The notes: generated from the sequence alone by a model not told the origin. A stretch of DNA of 38,411 bases from Clostridiales bacterium (GCA_012517905.1 JAAYUE010000042.1:1-38411); one strand, 5' to 3'. Shown: positions 7,308 to 15,908, counted from the stretch's first letter. Numbers and translations are program-made.

Positions 7308-8271
7308 CGCAATACAAATTGGACGGGCGCCGCACGCGCTCATCGTGTCCGGCCCCGAGGGGAGCGGCAGGCGGGAGCTTGCACGCAGATGCGCAGCGCT
7401 CTACTGCCTCGGCGAGGATGCGCCGGAGCGGCTGAGCGGCTGCCCGAACTATACCGAAATCGGCGAAGGGACGGTCAAAGTGGACGACATCCGCACACTG
7501 CTGTCCTCCGCCGCGATGCAGGGATTCAACGGCGGAAAACGCGCTTTTGTGTTTCTCAACGCGCAAAATATGAGCGTCCAGATTCAAAACACGCTGTTAA
7601 AGACGCTCGAGGAACCGCATGAAGACACGTTGCTGATCCTCACGGGAAACGAGTTCGGCCTGCTGCCGACCATCCGCTCGCGCTGCGTGATCGAACGCAT
7701 CGGCGCAGAGAGCCTGGCCAAAGCCGCGGCGGAGCTGACGCGCGACGGGATGGACGAACGCGAGGCGCAACTATTCGCCGGACTTTCGGACGGCATCGTC
7801 AGCCGTGCCAGAGCGTATGCGACGGAGGAAGCGCGCTCGTTTCGCGCGGAAGCGCTCTCCATACTGGAGCGCGCAATCTTTGCATATGCACCCTTTGGGG
7901 ACGCGGCGGAGCTCGTTACAATTACGGGCGCGGAGCGGGAAGAGGACGATGCGCCGGACGACGAACCGAAGGCGAAGGGCGGGAAAAAGAGGAGGCGGGG
8001 GGACGCGAAACTCGCGTCGTCGCTGCTCAAGATATTCACCGGTATATTTCGAGACGCGCTCGAGAGCATGCTTGGCGGAGACGGACCGCGCAACAGCGAC
8101 CAGCAGGCGCTGCTGTCGCGCATTTCATCGTGCTTTACAACCGCGCAGATACAGGGTATCATAGAAATGTTAGCCAGCGCGCAGCAAAAGCTGGGGGCCG
8201 GCGCGAGCGTCTATCTCACGCTCGACGGCGTGCTGGCAAAGCTGTTTCTGCCGAAAAGCCGGGGACAGTAA
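7288..8271 (+). CDS. holB: DNA polymerase III delta' subunit
   Basis: This 327-residue AAA+ protein is the clamp-loader delta' subunit. VSGPEGSGRRELA (residues 19-31) is the Walker-A-like loop with Arg-Arg in place of the usual Lys-Thr/Ser, as in many delta' proteins that do not hydrolyse ATP. NTLLKTLEEP (about 96-105) and LPTIRSRC (about 123-130, with the SRC arginine) are hallmark motifs. A charged linker (EREEDDAPDDEPKAK then GGKKRRRG, about 215-240) interrupts the helical C-terminal collar domain and is an unusual insertion. The short metal-binding cysteine region of longer homologues is reduced. It lies between yaaO and ricT, as expected in Firmicutes, and overlaps the end of yaaO. Confidence 0.85.
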   Translation: MRERLLDAIQIGRAPHALIVSGPEGSGRRELARRCAALYCLGEDAPERLSGCPNYTEIGEGTVKVDDIRTLLSSAAMQGFNGGKRAFVFLNAQNMSVQIQNTLLKTLEEPHEDTLLILTGNEFGLLPTIRSRCVIERIGAESLAKAAAELTRDGMDEREAQLFAGLSDGIVSRARAYATEEARSFRAEALSILERAIFAYAPFGDAAELVTITGAEREEDDAPDDEPKAKGGKKRRRGDAKLASSLLKIFTGIFRDALESMLGGDGPRNSDQQALLSRISSCFTTAQIQGIIEMLASAQQKLGAGASVYLTLDGVLAKLFLPKSRGQ

Positions 8272-8342
8272 TCCATACAGACGGCTTCTGCGCGGCGTAG
8301 AGAGCGCGGCGCATGGACGCATAAAAGGAGTTAGGAAACGAC

Positions 8343-9578
8343 ATGAAAGTGATCGGCGTACGGTTCAAATCGAGCGGACGCATCTATTATTTCGATCCGT
8401 TGGAATTCGAGTTTTCCGAAGGGGACGGCGTCATTGTCGAAACCGCGAGGGGACAGGAATACGGCGAAGTCGCACAGGTCGCCATGGAGGTGGAGGAGAC
8501 GATGATCGTCTCTCCGCTTAAGCCCGTGGTGCGCCCCGCGACCGAGCAGGACACGAACATGCGCGAACAGAACTGCGCAAAAGAGGGGGAAGCGTTTCGC
8601 ATCTGTCAGCAAAAGATCGAGCAGCACAAGCTCGACATGCACCTCGTCAGCGCGGAGTATTCGTTTAACGGCAGCAAACTGGTGTTTTACTTTACGGCCG
8701 ATGAGCGCGTGGACTTTCGAGAACTGGTCAAGGACCTCGCGTCCCAGTTCCGCACGCGCATCGAACTGCGGCAAATTGGCGTGCGCGACGAGGCGAAGAT
8801 GCTCGGCGGGCTCGGCTCCTGCGGCAGGGTTGTCTGCTGCAAGCTGTTTCTGGACGATTTTCACCCGGTATCCATCAAGATGGCGAAGGAACAGAACCTC
8901 TCTCTGAGCCCGACGAAGATCAGCGGGCTCTGCGGCAGGCTCATGTGCTGCCTGCAGTACGAGCAGTCCTGCTATGAGGAAATGAAGCGGAAGATGCCGC
9001 ACGTCAACCGCGACATCCAGACGCCGGACGGCGTAGGAACGGTTGTGGACAACAATGTCATCACCGAAAAGACGAAAGTCCGCCTGACCATGCCGGACGG
9101 CACGATCGACCTGCGGGAATTCCATTATACGATGCTTGCCAAACCCGGCGAGCCGCTGCCCGTGATGCCGGCCGCGGCGCAGAGCGCGCCGAAGGTCGAG
9201 CGCGCGCAGACCGACGAGACGCAGGCAGCGAGCGAAAACGCGCCCGCGCAGGAGCGCAATCCGGACCGCAAACGCCGCCGGCGCGGCGGACGCGGCAAGA
9301 ACGGCGGCAGGCCCAACGGCGGCGCGCCTGCGCCCGAAGGCGCCGCCCAGCAGCCGAAACCGCAGCAGCAAAAGCCGCAGCAGCGTCCGCGCCCGGAGGG
9401 CCAGCAGCAAAACCGGCAGAATACGCCGCGGCCGCCGCAGCAAAAGCCCGGCGCAAACGCGCAGCAGGGGCAGCGACAGGGGAACGCGCAGGAAGGGCAA
9501 CGGAGCACGGGCAGCCATCGGCGCGGCGGATCGAACCGTCCGAAGCCGGCCACTCCCGCGCCGGAGAAACAGGAATAA
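8343..9578 (+). CDS. ricT: PSP1-domain protein RicT/YaaT with long basic C-terminal extension
   Basis: The first 270 or so residues match RicT (YaaT), part of the RicAFT complex that in Bacillus guides RNase Y and influences sporulation, competence and biofilm. CGRVVCC (Cys160, 165, 166) and CGRLMCC (Cys197, 202, 203) supply the cysteines known to help bind iron-sulphur clusters in this complex. From about residue 275 to 411 the chain becomes a low-complexity tail rich in Arg, Gln, Pro, Gly and Ala (RKRRRRGGRGK, repeated PQQK and RPPQQ). Bacillus RicT ends near 275 residues, so the tail is an addition that may bind RNA or ribosomes. ATG 8343 follows AAAAGGAG. It is separated from holB by 71 bp. 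Confidence 0.85.
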   Translation: MKVIGVRFKSSGRIYYFDPLEFEFSEGDGVIVETARGQEYGEVAQVAMEVEETMIVSPLKPVVRPATEQDTNMREQNCAKEGEAFRICQQKIEQHKLDMHLVSAEYSFNGSKLVFYFTADERVDFRELVKDLASQFRTRIELRQIGVRDEAKMLGGLGSCGRVVCCKLFLDDFHPVSIKMAKEQNLSLSPTKISGLCGRLMCCLQYEQSCYEEMKRKMPHVNRDIQTPDGVGTVVDNNVITEKTKVRLTMPDGTIDLREFHYTMLAKPGEPLPVMPAAAQSAPKVERAQTDETQAASENAPAQERNPDRKRRRRGGRGKNGGRPNGGAPAPEGAAQQPKPQQQKPQQRPRPEGQQQNRQNTPRPPQQKPGANAQQGQRQGNAQEGQRSTGSHRRGGSNRPKPATPAPEKQE

Positions 9579-9631
9579 CCGCATTCGATGCGTAAAATCC
9601 GCAAGACACGCCGATTTTACGCGCGGTTGTG

Positions 9632-9659
9632 TTGACGTTTTACCGCACTGTGTTATAAT
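9632..9659 (+). promoter_or_regulatory. Sigma-A promoter for ferredoxin
   Basis: TTGACG (9632-9637), a 16-bp spacer and TATAAT (9654-9659), 33 bp before the ferredoxin start. Confidence 0.75.
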
Positions 9660-9691
9660 GTTTAAGAAATTTGGATACGGAGGAACGGATC

Positions 9692-9862
9692 ATGGCATAT
9701 AAGATTTCCGAAGAATGCATCAGCTGCGGCGCTTGCGCGGCAGAATGCCCCACCGAAGCGATCAGCGAGGGCAGCAGCATTTACGTGATCGACGCCGATA
9801 AGTGCATCGACTGCGGCAATTGTGCGGACGTTTGCCCGGTCGGCGCGCCGAAGCCCGAATAA
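9692..9862 (+). CDS. 2[4Fe-4S] clostridial-type ferredoxin
   Basis: A 56-residue protein with the duplicated motif of bacterial ferredoxins: CISCGACAAECP and CIDCGNCADVCP, each giving three cysteines to one cluster and the fourth to the other. It would be a soluble low-potential electron carrier in anaerobic metabolism. The start at 9692 is preferred over a TTG at 9671 because GGAGG lies 9 bp upstream. It is a single-gene unit with its own promoter and terminator. Confidence 0.95.
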   Translation: MAYKISEECISCGACAAECPTEAISEGSSIYVIDADKCIDCGNCADVCPVGAPKPE

Positions 9863-9872
9863 CGAGAAATCG

Positions 9873-9909
9873 AAAAAGCCCGGACGGTATTTACCGTCCG
9901 GGCTTTTTT
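9873..9909. terminator. Bidirectional terminator, ferredoxin / secreted protein
   Basis: A long GC-rich stem (AGCCCGGACGGT / ACCGTCCGGGCT) with an A run before and a T run after it lies 11 bp past the ferredoxin stop. It also serves the minus-strand gene ending at 9947. Confidence 0.85.
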
Positions 9910-9946
9910 CATTTTTGGCGTGCCTCTTACGTAGGCGCGAGAGCCC

Positions 9947-10558
9947 TCAGCCGCAGCAGACGGCGAACGGCAGGTCCATATAGATGATTGGCAGCAGCAC
10001 GTCCGTCAGCGCGGCGTAGTCCGTTTTGTCGGGCGTGTAGAACGAGTAGCGCACGCCGTCGTAGCTCCAGTCCGCCAGCCCGCCATGCGCGCCGCCGTCG
10101 ATCGTGCGCACGCGCACCGAGACGTCGAACCCCGGGCCGTCGAGATTCAACGACTGCGGCAGGGGATCGAAGGTTTCGTATACGCCGGAGATATCCTGCG
10201 TGGTCATCGCCGCGCGGTAGGTAAAGGTATCGCCGTCGAGCGTGAAGATGATCTGGGCGATGGTATTGTCGATGATGCTGTAGCTGGCGCTGTCCGCCTG
10301 CTGGTGCGGCGTGATGATGAAGCCGAGATCGGCAAAGTCCGCCGCGCCGTCGACCTCCACGACCGGATTGGGCAGCTCGGCTGCGGGTTCGCTCGTTGCT
10401 GCGGGGTCGTTTGTTGCGGCGGGCGTCGGGGTTACGACGGGCGCCTCTTGGGCGGGCCGCATACAGGAGCCGAACACGAAGATCAAAACGAGGGCGATCG
10501 CAACGGCGGACGCCTGCTTGATCAACGGTGTTTTTTTCAATATCGAGCCTTGTTTCAT
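9947..10558 (-). CDS. Secreted or membrane-anchored protein of unknown function
   Basis: About 203 residues from ATG 10558, chosen because AAAGGA lies upstream and because it puts a basic N-terminus (KQGSILKKTPLIK) before a hydrophobic span (about residues 16-32). The span ends in FGSC, a poor match to a lipobox, so either a lipoprotein or a signal anchor is possible. A Pro/Thr/Ala/Glu-rich spacer (about 35-65) leads into a beta-rich domain of about 135 residues. In that domain GLADWSYDGVRYSFY and the DFADLGFIITPHQ stretch recall DUF4367-like outer domains found in clostridial anti-sigma-like proteins, but the match is only suggestive. It is transcribed away from the phage-like cassette. Confidence 0.6.
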   Translation of the reverse strand: MKQGSILKKTPLIKQASAVAIALVLIFVFGSCMRPAQEAPVVTPTPAATNDPAATSEPAAELPNPVVEVDGAADFADLGFIITPHQQADSASYSIIDNTIAQIIFTLDGDTFTYRAAMTTQDISGVYETFDPLPQSLNLDGPGFDVSVRVRTIDGGAHGGLADWSYDGVRYSFYTPDKTDYAALTDVLLPIIYMDLPFAVCCG

Positions 10559-10672
10559 AAACCAGTCCTTTCCCGCGTGCGCCGGAATCCTGCGGCGGCC
10601 GCGGAGCGGGGAGCGAACGCTCCTGAAAATTGAGCACATCATACCACACAATTGTGAACGGAGTAAGTGACT

Positions 10673-10707
10673 AGCGCACGCGCCGAAATTCCGCGCGCGC
10701 TTTTTTT
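10673..10707 (+). terminator. Terminator-like hairpin in the leader of the phage-like cassette
   Basis: AGCGCACGCG pairs with CGCGCGCGCT (one mismatch) around a 9-nt loop and is followed by seven T residues. No plus-strand gene lies upstream that still needs ending, because the ferredoxin stops at its own terminator. It may insulate the cassette or act as an attenuator. The rest of 10559-10839 shows no ORF with a ribosome site and no strong promoter; GATAAT at 10746 has no good -35. Confidence 0.55.
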
Positions 10708-10839
10708 GCCTTGCAGATCCCGATAACTCGTGAAACGGGTTTTTCCGATAATTTTTCGCATCCCGCGCGCCTTACGATAGTTCTGGCGGCGGAAACAGCC
10801 TCGACGATCCGCTACCGCGCAAGAAAGGAGCACGAACGA

Positions 10840-11238
10840 ATGGAAACGGCCAGGCAAAAATCCCTCAAAAGCAAGATCGAAGCGTATTTTGCCGCATGCG
10901 ATGCAACGGCGGAGCGCGTCACCCTCAAAAACGGCGGGGTGACGATCCGACAGACGCCGTATACGCTTGCGGGCCTGAGCGAGCATCTCAAGAAACCGCA
11001 GTCCGAGATCCTTGCAAAAGGCCGAAAGGAGGGGGACGGAACGGAGGGCAGGCAGTATGCCGACGCGCTCCGCCGGATTGGGCGCTACATCGTTGAGCAC
11101 GCGCTGCTGGGGGAACTCCAGTACAGCGTTGCCGCGAAGCTGCTGGAAGAACTCGGCACCGGCGAAAAACTGCCGCCGGACGAGGAGGAAAAGAGCATCG
11201 TAATCGTGCTGGAGGACAGAGAAGGCTGGGGAGAGTGA
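10840..11238 (+). CDS. Phage terminase small subunit (P22 gp3-like)
   Basis: A 132-residue protein. ATG 10840 is chosen for AGAAAGGAG upstream; the frame extends further but without a ribosome site. PYTLAGLSEHLKKPQSEIL (about residues 38-56) resembles the helix-turn-helix of gp3-like small terminases of podoviruses such as P22 and Sf6, and the following helices (ALRRIGRYIVEHALLG, AAKLLEEL) match the oligomerising core. It would recognise DNA for headful packaging and stimulate the large subunit. An acidic C-terminal stretch may contact the large subunit. It lies 1 bp before the large subunit gene and opens the cassette. Confidence 0.7.
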   Translation: METARQKSLKSKIEAYFAACDATAERVTLKNGGVTIRQTPYTLAGLSEHLKKPQSEILAKGRKEGDGTEGRQYADALRRIGRYIVEHALLGELQYSVAAKLLEELGTGEKLPPDEEEKSIVIVLEDREGWGE

Positions 11239-11239
11239 C

Positions 11240-12577
11240 ATGGAAATCTTATTAAAGGGGTATCCAAATCCACGTCAGCGGGAATTCTTCGCAAGCAAGG
11301 CGCGGCACACCGCCTACGGCGGCGCGCGCGGCGGCGGCAAGAGCTGGGCCATGCGAAGAAAGTTCGTACTCCTCGCCCTCAAGTATCCCGACCTTCAACT
11401 CCTGCTGCTCCGAAGGACGCTGTCGGAGCTGACCGAAAACCATGTGCGATCGCTGCGGACGGAATTATCAGGGTTTGTCAACTACAACCAAACGCAACGC
11501 GTATTCACGTTTCCGAACGGCAGCCGCATCAAACTCGGTTATTGCGACAACGAGCAGGACGTATACCGCTATCAGGGGCAGGAATACGACGTGATCGGCA
11601 TGGAGGAAGCCACCCAGTTCACCGAGAGCCAGATGCAGTTCATCACGACCTGCAACCGCTCGGTGCGCACGGACTTTTCGCCGCGCATGTATTACACATG
11701 CAATCCCGGCGGCGTTGGGCACGGCTGGGTCAAGCGTCTCTTCATCGACCGCCGGTACCGCTCAAGCGAGCGGGCGGAGGATTACGTCTTCATTCCGGCG
11801 CGCGTGACGGACAATCCGGTCCTGATGCGGGACAAGTCCTATCTCATCACACTCGAAAACCTGCCGGAGCCGCTGAGGCGCGCCCATCTCGACGGAGACT
11901 GGGACGTGCTGGCGGGGCAGTACTTCGGCGAGTTTTCGAGAAGCCGGCATGTCGTGGAGCCGTTTCAGATCCCGAAATCGTGGCGGAAATTCCGCGCGAT
12001 GGACTGGGGCTATAACGATCCCTGCGCCGTGCTGTGGTTCGCCGTCGCGCCGGGCGGGCGCGTGTATGCATACCGTGAGTATTATGAACGCCGCGTGCTC
12101 TCCAGCGAGACGGCGAGGCGCATCCGTCAACTGACGGGAGACGAAGCGATGGCGTACACCGCCGCCTCGCCCGACGCGTGGCAGTGCCGCGGCATGAACG
12201 CAAGCGGTGACCTTTCCGGCATGAGCATCGCGGAGGTGTTCGCCCACGGCGGCGTGCCGCTCATCCGCGCGGACAACGCGCGCATCCCCGGCTGGCAGCG
12301 CGTGCGTGAGTATCTGGCCGAGGCGGACGACGGTCTGCCGAAGCTTCTGATTTTTCGCACCTGTGAAAACCTGATTCGGACGCTGCCGGCGCTGACGTTT
12401 GACGAGCGTTTCGTCGAGGACGTCGGGGGAAACTGCGAAGACCATGCGCCGGAGGCGCTGCGCTACGGGCTGATGTCGAGGCCGGCCGCCGCAAGCGAGC
12501 CGAAAAAGCCCAAGGCGCGCGTATACGACCCGTTTGCATCCGGTGAACCGCGTGCGGACGGATTCACCGGACTGTAG
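11240..12577 (+). CDS. Phage terminase large subunit, intact
   Basis: A 445-residue packaging motor with all expected motifs: Walker A GGARGGGKS (27-35), Walker B YDVIGMEEA (116-124), the coupling-type CNPGG (154-158), and the RuvC/RNase H-like nuclease triad Asp255 (AMDWGYNDP), Asp312 (SPDAW) and Asp401 (EDHAPEALRYG). It therefore seems able both to pump and to cut DNA. It is of the same family as the broken prophage copy at 660-2132 but clearly diverged and with chromosome-like base use. It follows the small subunit by 1 bp, and the portal gene follows after 29 bp behind AAGGAGG. Intactness of every catalytic residue argues against simple decay. Confidence 0.9.
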   Translation: MEILLKGYPNPRQREFFASKARHTAYGGARGGGKSWAMRRKFVLLALKYPDLQLLLLRRTLSELTENHVRSLRTELSGFVNYNQTQRVFTFPNGSRIKLGYCDNEQDVYRYQGQEYDVIGMEEATQFTESQMQFITTCNRSVRTDFSPRMYYTCNPGGVGHGWVKRLFIDRRYRSSERAEDYVFIPARVTDNPVLMRDKSYLITLENLPEPLRRAHLDGDWDVLAGQYFGEFSRSRHVVEPFQIPKSWRKFRAMDWGYNDPCAVLWFAVAPGGRVYAYREYYERRVLSSETARRIRQLTGDEAMAYTAASPDAWQCRGMNASGDLSGMSIAEVFAHGGVPLIRADNARIPGWQRVREYLAEADDGLPKLLIFRTCENLIRTLPALTFDERFVEDVGGNCEDHAPEALRYGLMSRPAAASEPKKPKARVYDPFASGEPRADGFTGL

Positions 12578-12606
12578 ACGGGTTTCATCCCAAGGAGGAC
12601 AGATCT

Positions 12607-14238
12607 ATGAAAGGAACAGATCAAACGCAGCGGCAGCGCGAGCTCTGCGAGCGGGCTTACGAGCTCTTTCGCGAGTTTCGCGGGGCGTATACAGCCGAGT
12701 GGCAGCGCCTCGAGAACTGCGAGCGTATGTACCGCGGCGACCACTGGCACGATGTGCCGCAGACGGACCGCAACGAGCCGCGGCCCGTGACGCCGATCAT
12801 CCAGAGCACGGTGGAAAACATCAAGGCCGAACTCATGGACCGTGTACCGGAGGCGGTGATTCTGCCGGAGAGCCCGCCGGACGCGGACATTGCGCGCGTG
12901 GTGGAGGCCATCGTAAAACAAAATCACGACGCGGACGGCTACGTCAAGGAATACCGGAAGCTCACGCACGATCTGCTTGTCGGCGGATATTGCGTGCAGG
13001 AGGTCGGATACGACAACGCGCTCAACGGCGGGCTCGGCGGCGCGTTCATCCGACAGGTGGACGCGAGGAGCATTCTCTTCGATCCGCTGGTGACGGACGT
13101 CCAGGAGAGCAGGGCGGTGTTCAAGCTTTCGCTCAAGACGCGCGAATATGTCGAGTCCCGCTTTCCCAAAAGCGCGCCGTTTCTGACGGCGGACGCGTTC
13201 GGCACGCCCGACGCGGTGGAGGACGGCATCCTGCATGGCGACCGCAGCGGGGCGATGCTCTTTCTCGAATACTGGTGGCGCGAATACGACGCGGAGACGG
13301 AGCGCGCAAGCGTGCACATGGCCCAGATTGCGGGCAACCAGGTGCTCTCGGACAGCAGGGACGTCAAGCCCGACGGGCTGTTTGAGCACGGGACGTATCC
13401 GTTTCTGATTACGCAGATGTTTGTGCGAAAGGGCTCCTGTCTCGGTCTCGGCATCGTGGACATGTTTGAAACGCAGCAGAGATATGCGGACAAGCTCGAC
13501 CAGATCGTGCTGAAAAACGCGCTGATGGCGAGCCACAACAAGCTGCTCGTGACCGAGGCGAGCGGTTTTGACACCGAGGACCTTCGCGACTGGAGCAAGG
13601 AGGTGCACGCCGGCGAGAGCCTCAACGGCGTGACGTGGTTTTCCACGCCGCCGCTGCCGGCTTACATCATCGGCTACATCGACCGCATCCGCGAGAGCAT
13701 CAAGCAGGAGAGCGGCGCAAACGACTTTTCGCGCGGGATGACGACGGGCGGCGTGACCGCCGCTTCGGCGATCTCCGCGATGCAGGAGATGAGCAACAAG
13801 CGCGCGCGGATGATCGCGCGGGTACTGCACGAGAGCTTTCGGGACGCGGTGCGCCTCGAAATCGAGGTGGAGCGGGAGTTCAACTTCTTTACGCGGCGGG
13901 TAAACGTCACGACCGACGGCGAAACGCGCGAGCGCACGTTTGAAAGCGCGATGCTCGTCAAGCGCGCGGCGGGCAACGCCCTGCTGCCGATTGAATTCCA
14001 CATCTCCATCAAAGCGCAGCAGGAGACGAAATACTCCGCGATTAGCCAGAACGAACTGGTGCTTCGGATGCTCCAAAGCGGAATGGCGACGCCCGCGCAG
14101 GCGGTCGAACTCATGGTGTTCGAAGGTAAGGAGCAGCTGCTCAAGCAGATGCGGGAGCAGATGGAAAAGGCGGAAGCGCTCGCAAAACAACAGCAAATGT
14201 CCCCGCCTGGCGCGGGAAAAACAGGGAGGAACGCATGA
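12607..14238 (+). CDS. Phage portal protein (P22-like)
   Basis: A 543-residue protein with the features of P22-type portals: an N-terminal helical region with CERMYRGDHW (about 40-49), PIIQSTVENIKAELMDRVP (wing), GGAFIRQVDARSILFDP, the long helix region around YIDRIRESIKQESGANDFSRGMT and TAASAISAMQEMSNKRARM typical of the portal stem and tunnel loop, and a C-terminal coiled coil (KQMREQMEKAEALAKQQQ, about 510-532). It would form the dodecameric ring through which DNA enters and leaves. The ribosome site is AAGGAGGAC. Its stop overlaps the next start (ATGA). Confidence 0.85.
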   Translation: MKGTDQTQRQRELCERAYELFREFRGAYTAEWQRLENCERMYRGDHWHDVPQTDRNEPRPVTPIIQSTVENIKAELMDRVPEAVILPESPPDADIARVVEAIVKQNHDADGYVKEYRKLTHDLLVGGYCVQEVGYDNALNGGLGGAFIRQVDARSILFDPLVTDVQESRAVFKLSLKTREYVESRFPKSAPFLTADAFGTPDAVEDGILHGDRSGAMLFLEYWWREYDAETERASVHMAQIAGNQVLSDSRDVKPDGLFEHGTYPFLITQMFVRKGSCLGLGIVDMFETQQRYADKLDQIVLKNALMASHNKLLVTEASGFDTEDLRDWSKEVHAGESLNGVTWFSTPPLPAYIIGYIDRIRESIKQESGANDFSRGMTTGGVTAASAISAMQEMSNKRARMIARVLHESFRDAVRLEIEVEREFNFFTRRVNVTTDGETRERTFESAMLVKRAAGNALLPIEFHISIKAQQETKYSAISQNELVLRMLQSGMATPAQAVELMVFEGKEQLLKQMREQMEKAEALAKQQQMSPPGAGKTGRNA

Positions 14239-14678
14239 AACCGATGAATAACACGATTGCGCAGCGGCTGGACGCCGCGTCCACAGCGCCGGCAAACGGC
14301 GCGCCGGAAAACGATCCGGAGTTTGAGACGCTGGTGGACGAACTCTCCGCGCTGATCTCCGAAGGCAAGCTGCCCGAAGGATTCGACATTGAGGAGGCGG
14401 TAAAAGATCCGGCGCTCATCTCGCTGATGCGCGAATACGGCGCGGGCGCGGGCATCCGCATCTATGTTGCCGAAAAACGCGCTGAGGACGCGGAAAACAA
14501 CGCCATGGAGCGCATGAGCGCCCGCATGCGCCAGCGCAGCGCGCTGCCGAAAAGCACGCGCGGCGGCAGCGCGGCGCCCGCCGCGACGAACTACCGCGGC
14601 ATGAGCTCGGACGCCTTTCGCGAACTCATGCAGCAGATGAAGAAGACCGCCCGCGACGGCGGCAAGACCCGACTCTAA
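14235..14678 (+). CDS. Scaffold-like phage head protein
   Basis: A 147-residue, largely helical, charged protein between portal and major capsid genes, the standard position for a scaffold. An acidic N-terminal half (EFETLVDELSALISEG, then FDIEEAVKDP) is followed by YGAGAGIRIYVAEKRAEDAENN, an Arg-rich stretch (MSARMRQRSALPKSTRGG) and a basic C-terminal helix (MQQMKKTARDGGKTRL). A basic helical end is what scaffold proteins use to bind capsid subunits. It overlaps the portal stop by 4 bp. The assignment comes from position and composition, not from a sequence signature. Confidence 0.65.
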   Translation: MKPMNNTIAQRLDAASTAPANGAPENDPEFETLVDELSALISEGKLPEGFDIEEAVKDPALISLMREYGAGAGIRIYVAEKRAEDAENNAMERMSARMRQRSALPKSTRGGSAAPAATNYRGMSSDAFRELMQQMKKTARDGGKTRL

Positions 14679-14696
14679 GACACAGGAGGAAACCAC

Positions 14697-15908
14697 ATGA
14701 GCAACAGCAACACCACGGTATCCACGGCAGGAACCACCTACAGCAACAAGACCTTTTACGACCGCACGCTGCTCGAAATCGCCAAGACGCGGCTCGTGCA
14801 CGCAAGCTACGGCCAGAAGCGCAGCATTCCGCGCAACAGCGGCAAGCGCGTGGAATTCCGCCGCTACGAACTCTTTACGCCGGATGCGAACGCTCTGGTG
14901 CTCGAAGAGGGCGTGACACCCGCGGGCCAGAGCCTCGCGCAGAGCAAGATCGAGGCCGAGGTCAAGCAGTACGGAGCGTATGTCGAGGTCAGCGATCTGC
15001 TCGATCTGACCAGCTACGATCCGGTGCTCGCCGAGAGCACGGAACTGCTCGGCGAGCAGCTCGGCACCGTCGTGGAATGGGTCACGCGGGACGCGATGTG
15101 CGCGGGCACCAACGTGCAGTATGCAAACGGCAAGACGAACCGCCTCGCCCTCGAGGCGGGAGACAAGCTCACAGTCACGGAGATCCGCAAAGCCGTCCGC
15201 TCGCTCAAGAAGGCGAAGGCGCGCATGTTCAACGCCACGAGCGACGGAAAGAGCCGTAAGCCGCACTTTATCTGCATCTGCTCGCCGGACGCGACCTATG
15301 ACCTGCAGAGCGACGCGCTCTGGCAGGACGTTTCGAAGTATTCGGACGTGGAGCAGATCTACTCCGGCGAGATCGGCCGCCTGTTCGGGGTGGTCTTCGT
15401 CGAGAGCACCGAAGCGAAGGTGTTCAGCCAGAGCGTGCTGACCACCGTCGCCGCGCACGAGGCGGGCAGCGCGGTCGTGACGCTTTCGGACATGCCGGAA
15501 AGCGCCGCGCTGTACCTCGTCGCGGGGTCGAAGATCAAGATCGGCTCCACGGAATACACCGTGTCTTCCGCCGACGCGGCGGATAAGACGGTGACGCTGA
15601 GCGAGACAGTCGCTGGCGCGATTGCCGGCGGCACGGTCGTCTACAGCGAGGACGCGGGCGTGCTCGACAGCGAGACCGGGAAGGGCATGGACGTCCACGC
15701 GACGCTTGTGTTCGGCGCGGACGCCTACGGCATCATCGACGTGGACGGCGAAGGCTGCCTGCAGACCATCGTCAAGCCCGTCGGCAGCGGCGGCGCGAGC
15801 GATCCGCTCGATCAGCGCGCGACGGTCGGCGCAAAAGTCGCCGCCTATACGGCCAAAATTCTTAACAACCTCTGGATCGTGCGCGTCGAACACGGCGTAA
15901 GCCTGTAA
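14697..15908 (+). CDS. Major capsid protein, N4-gp56 family (HK97 fold)
   Basis: A 403-residue protein. The N-terminus (TYSNKTFYDRTLLEIAKTRLVH), KRSIPRNSGKRVEFRRYELF, LVLEEGVTPAG and VKQYGAYVEVSDLLDLTSYDPV are the conserved pattern of N4-gp56-type capsid proteins, as is the closing VGAKVAAYTAKILNN. Around residues 258-325 a Thr/Ser/Val/Ala-rich segment with Ig-like or beta-sandwich character (SAVVTLSDMP to GAIAGGTVVYSED) appears inserted before the final domain; such insertions usually project from the capsid surface. Ribosome site AGGAGG. The reading frame is intact. Confidence 0.85.
   Translation: MSNSNTTVSTAGTTYSNKTFYDRTLLEIAKTRLVHASYGQKRSIPRNSGKRVEFRRYELFTPDANALVLEEGVTPAGQSLAQSKIEAEVKQYGAYVEVSDLLDLTSYDPVLAESTELLGEQLGTVVEWVTRDAMCAGTNVQYANGKTNRLALEAGDKLTVTEIRKAVRSLKKAKARMFNATSDGKSRKPHFICICSPDATYDLQSDALWQDVSKYSDVEQIYSGEIGRLFGVVFVESTEAKVFSQSVLTTVAAHEAGSAVVTLSDMPESAALYLVAGSKIKIGSTEYTVSSADAADKTVTLSETVAGAIAGGTVVYSEDAGVLDSETGKGMDVHATLVFGADAYGIIDVDGEGCLQTIVKPVGSGGASDPLDQRATVGAKVAAYTAKILNNLWIVRVEHGVSL

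Noticed and set aside
13674-15893. Long antisense ORF (739 codons) opposite portal, scaffold and capsid genes
   Set aside because: It mirrors real plus-strand genes with strong family matches; GC-rich codon bias makes long empty frames on the other strand. Its translation is Arg/His/Ala-rich with no domain.
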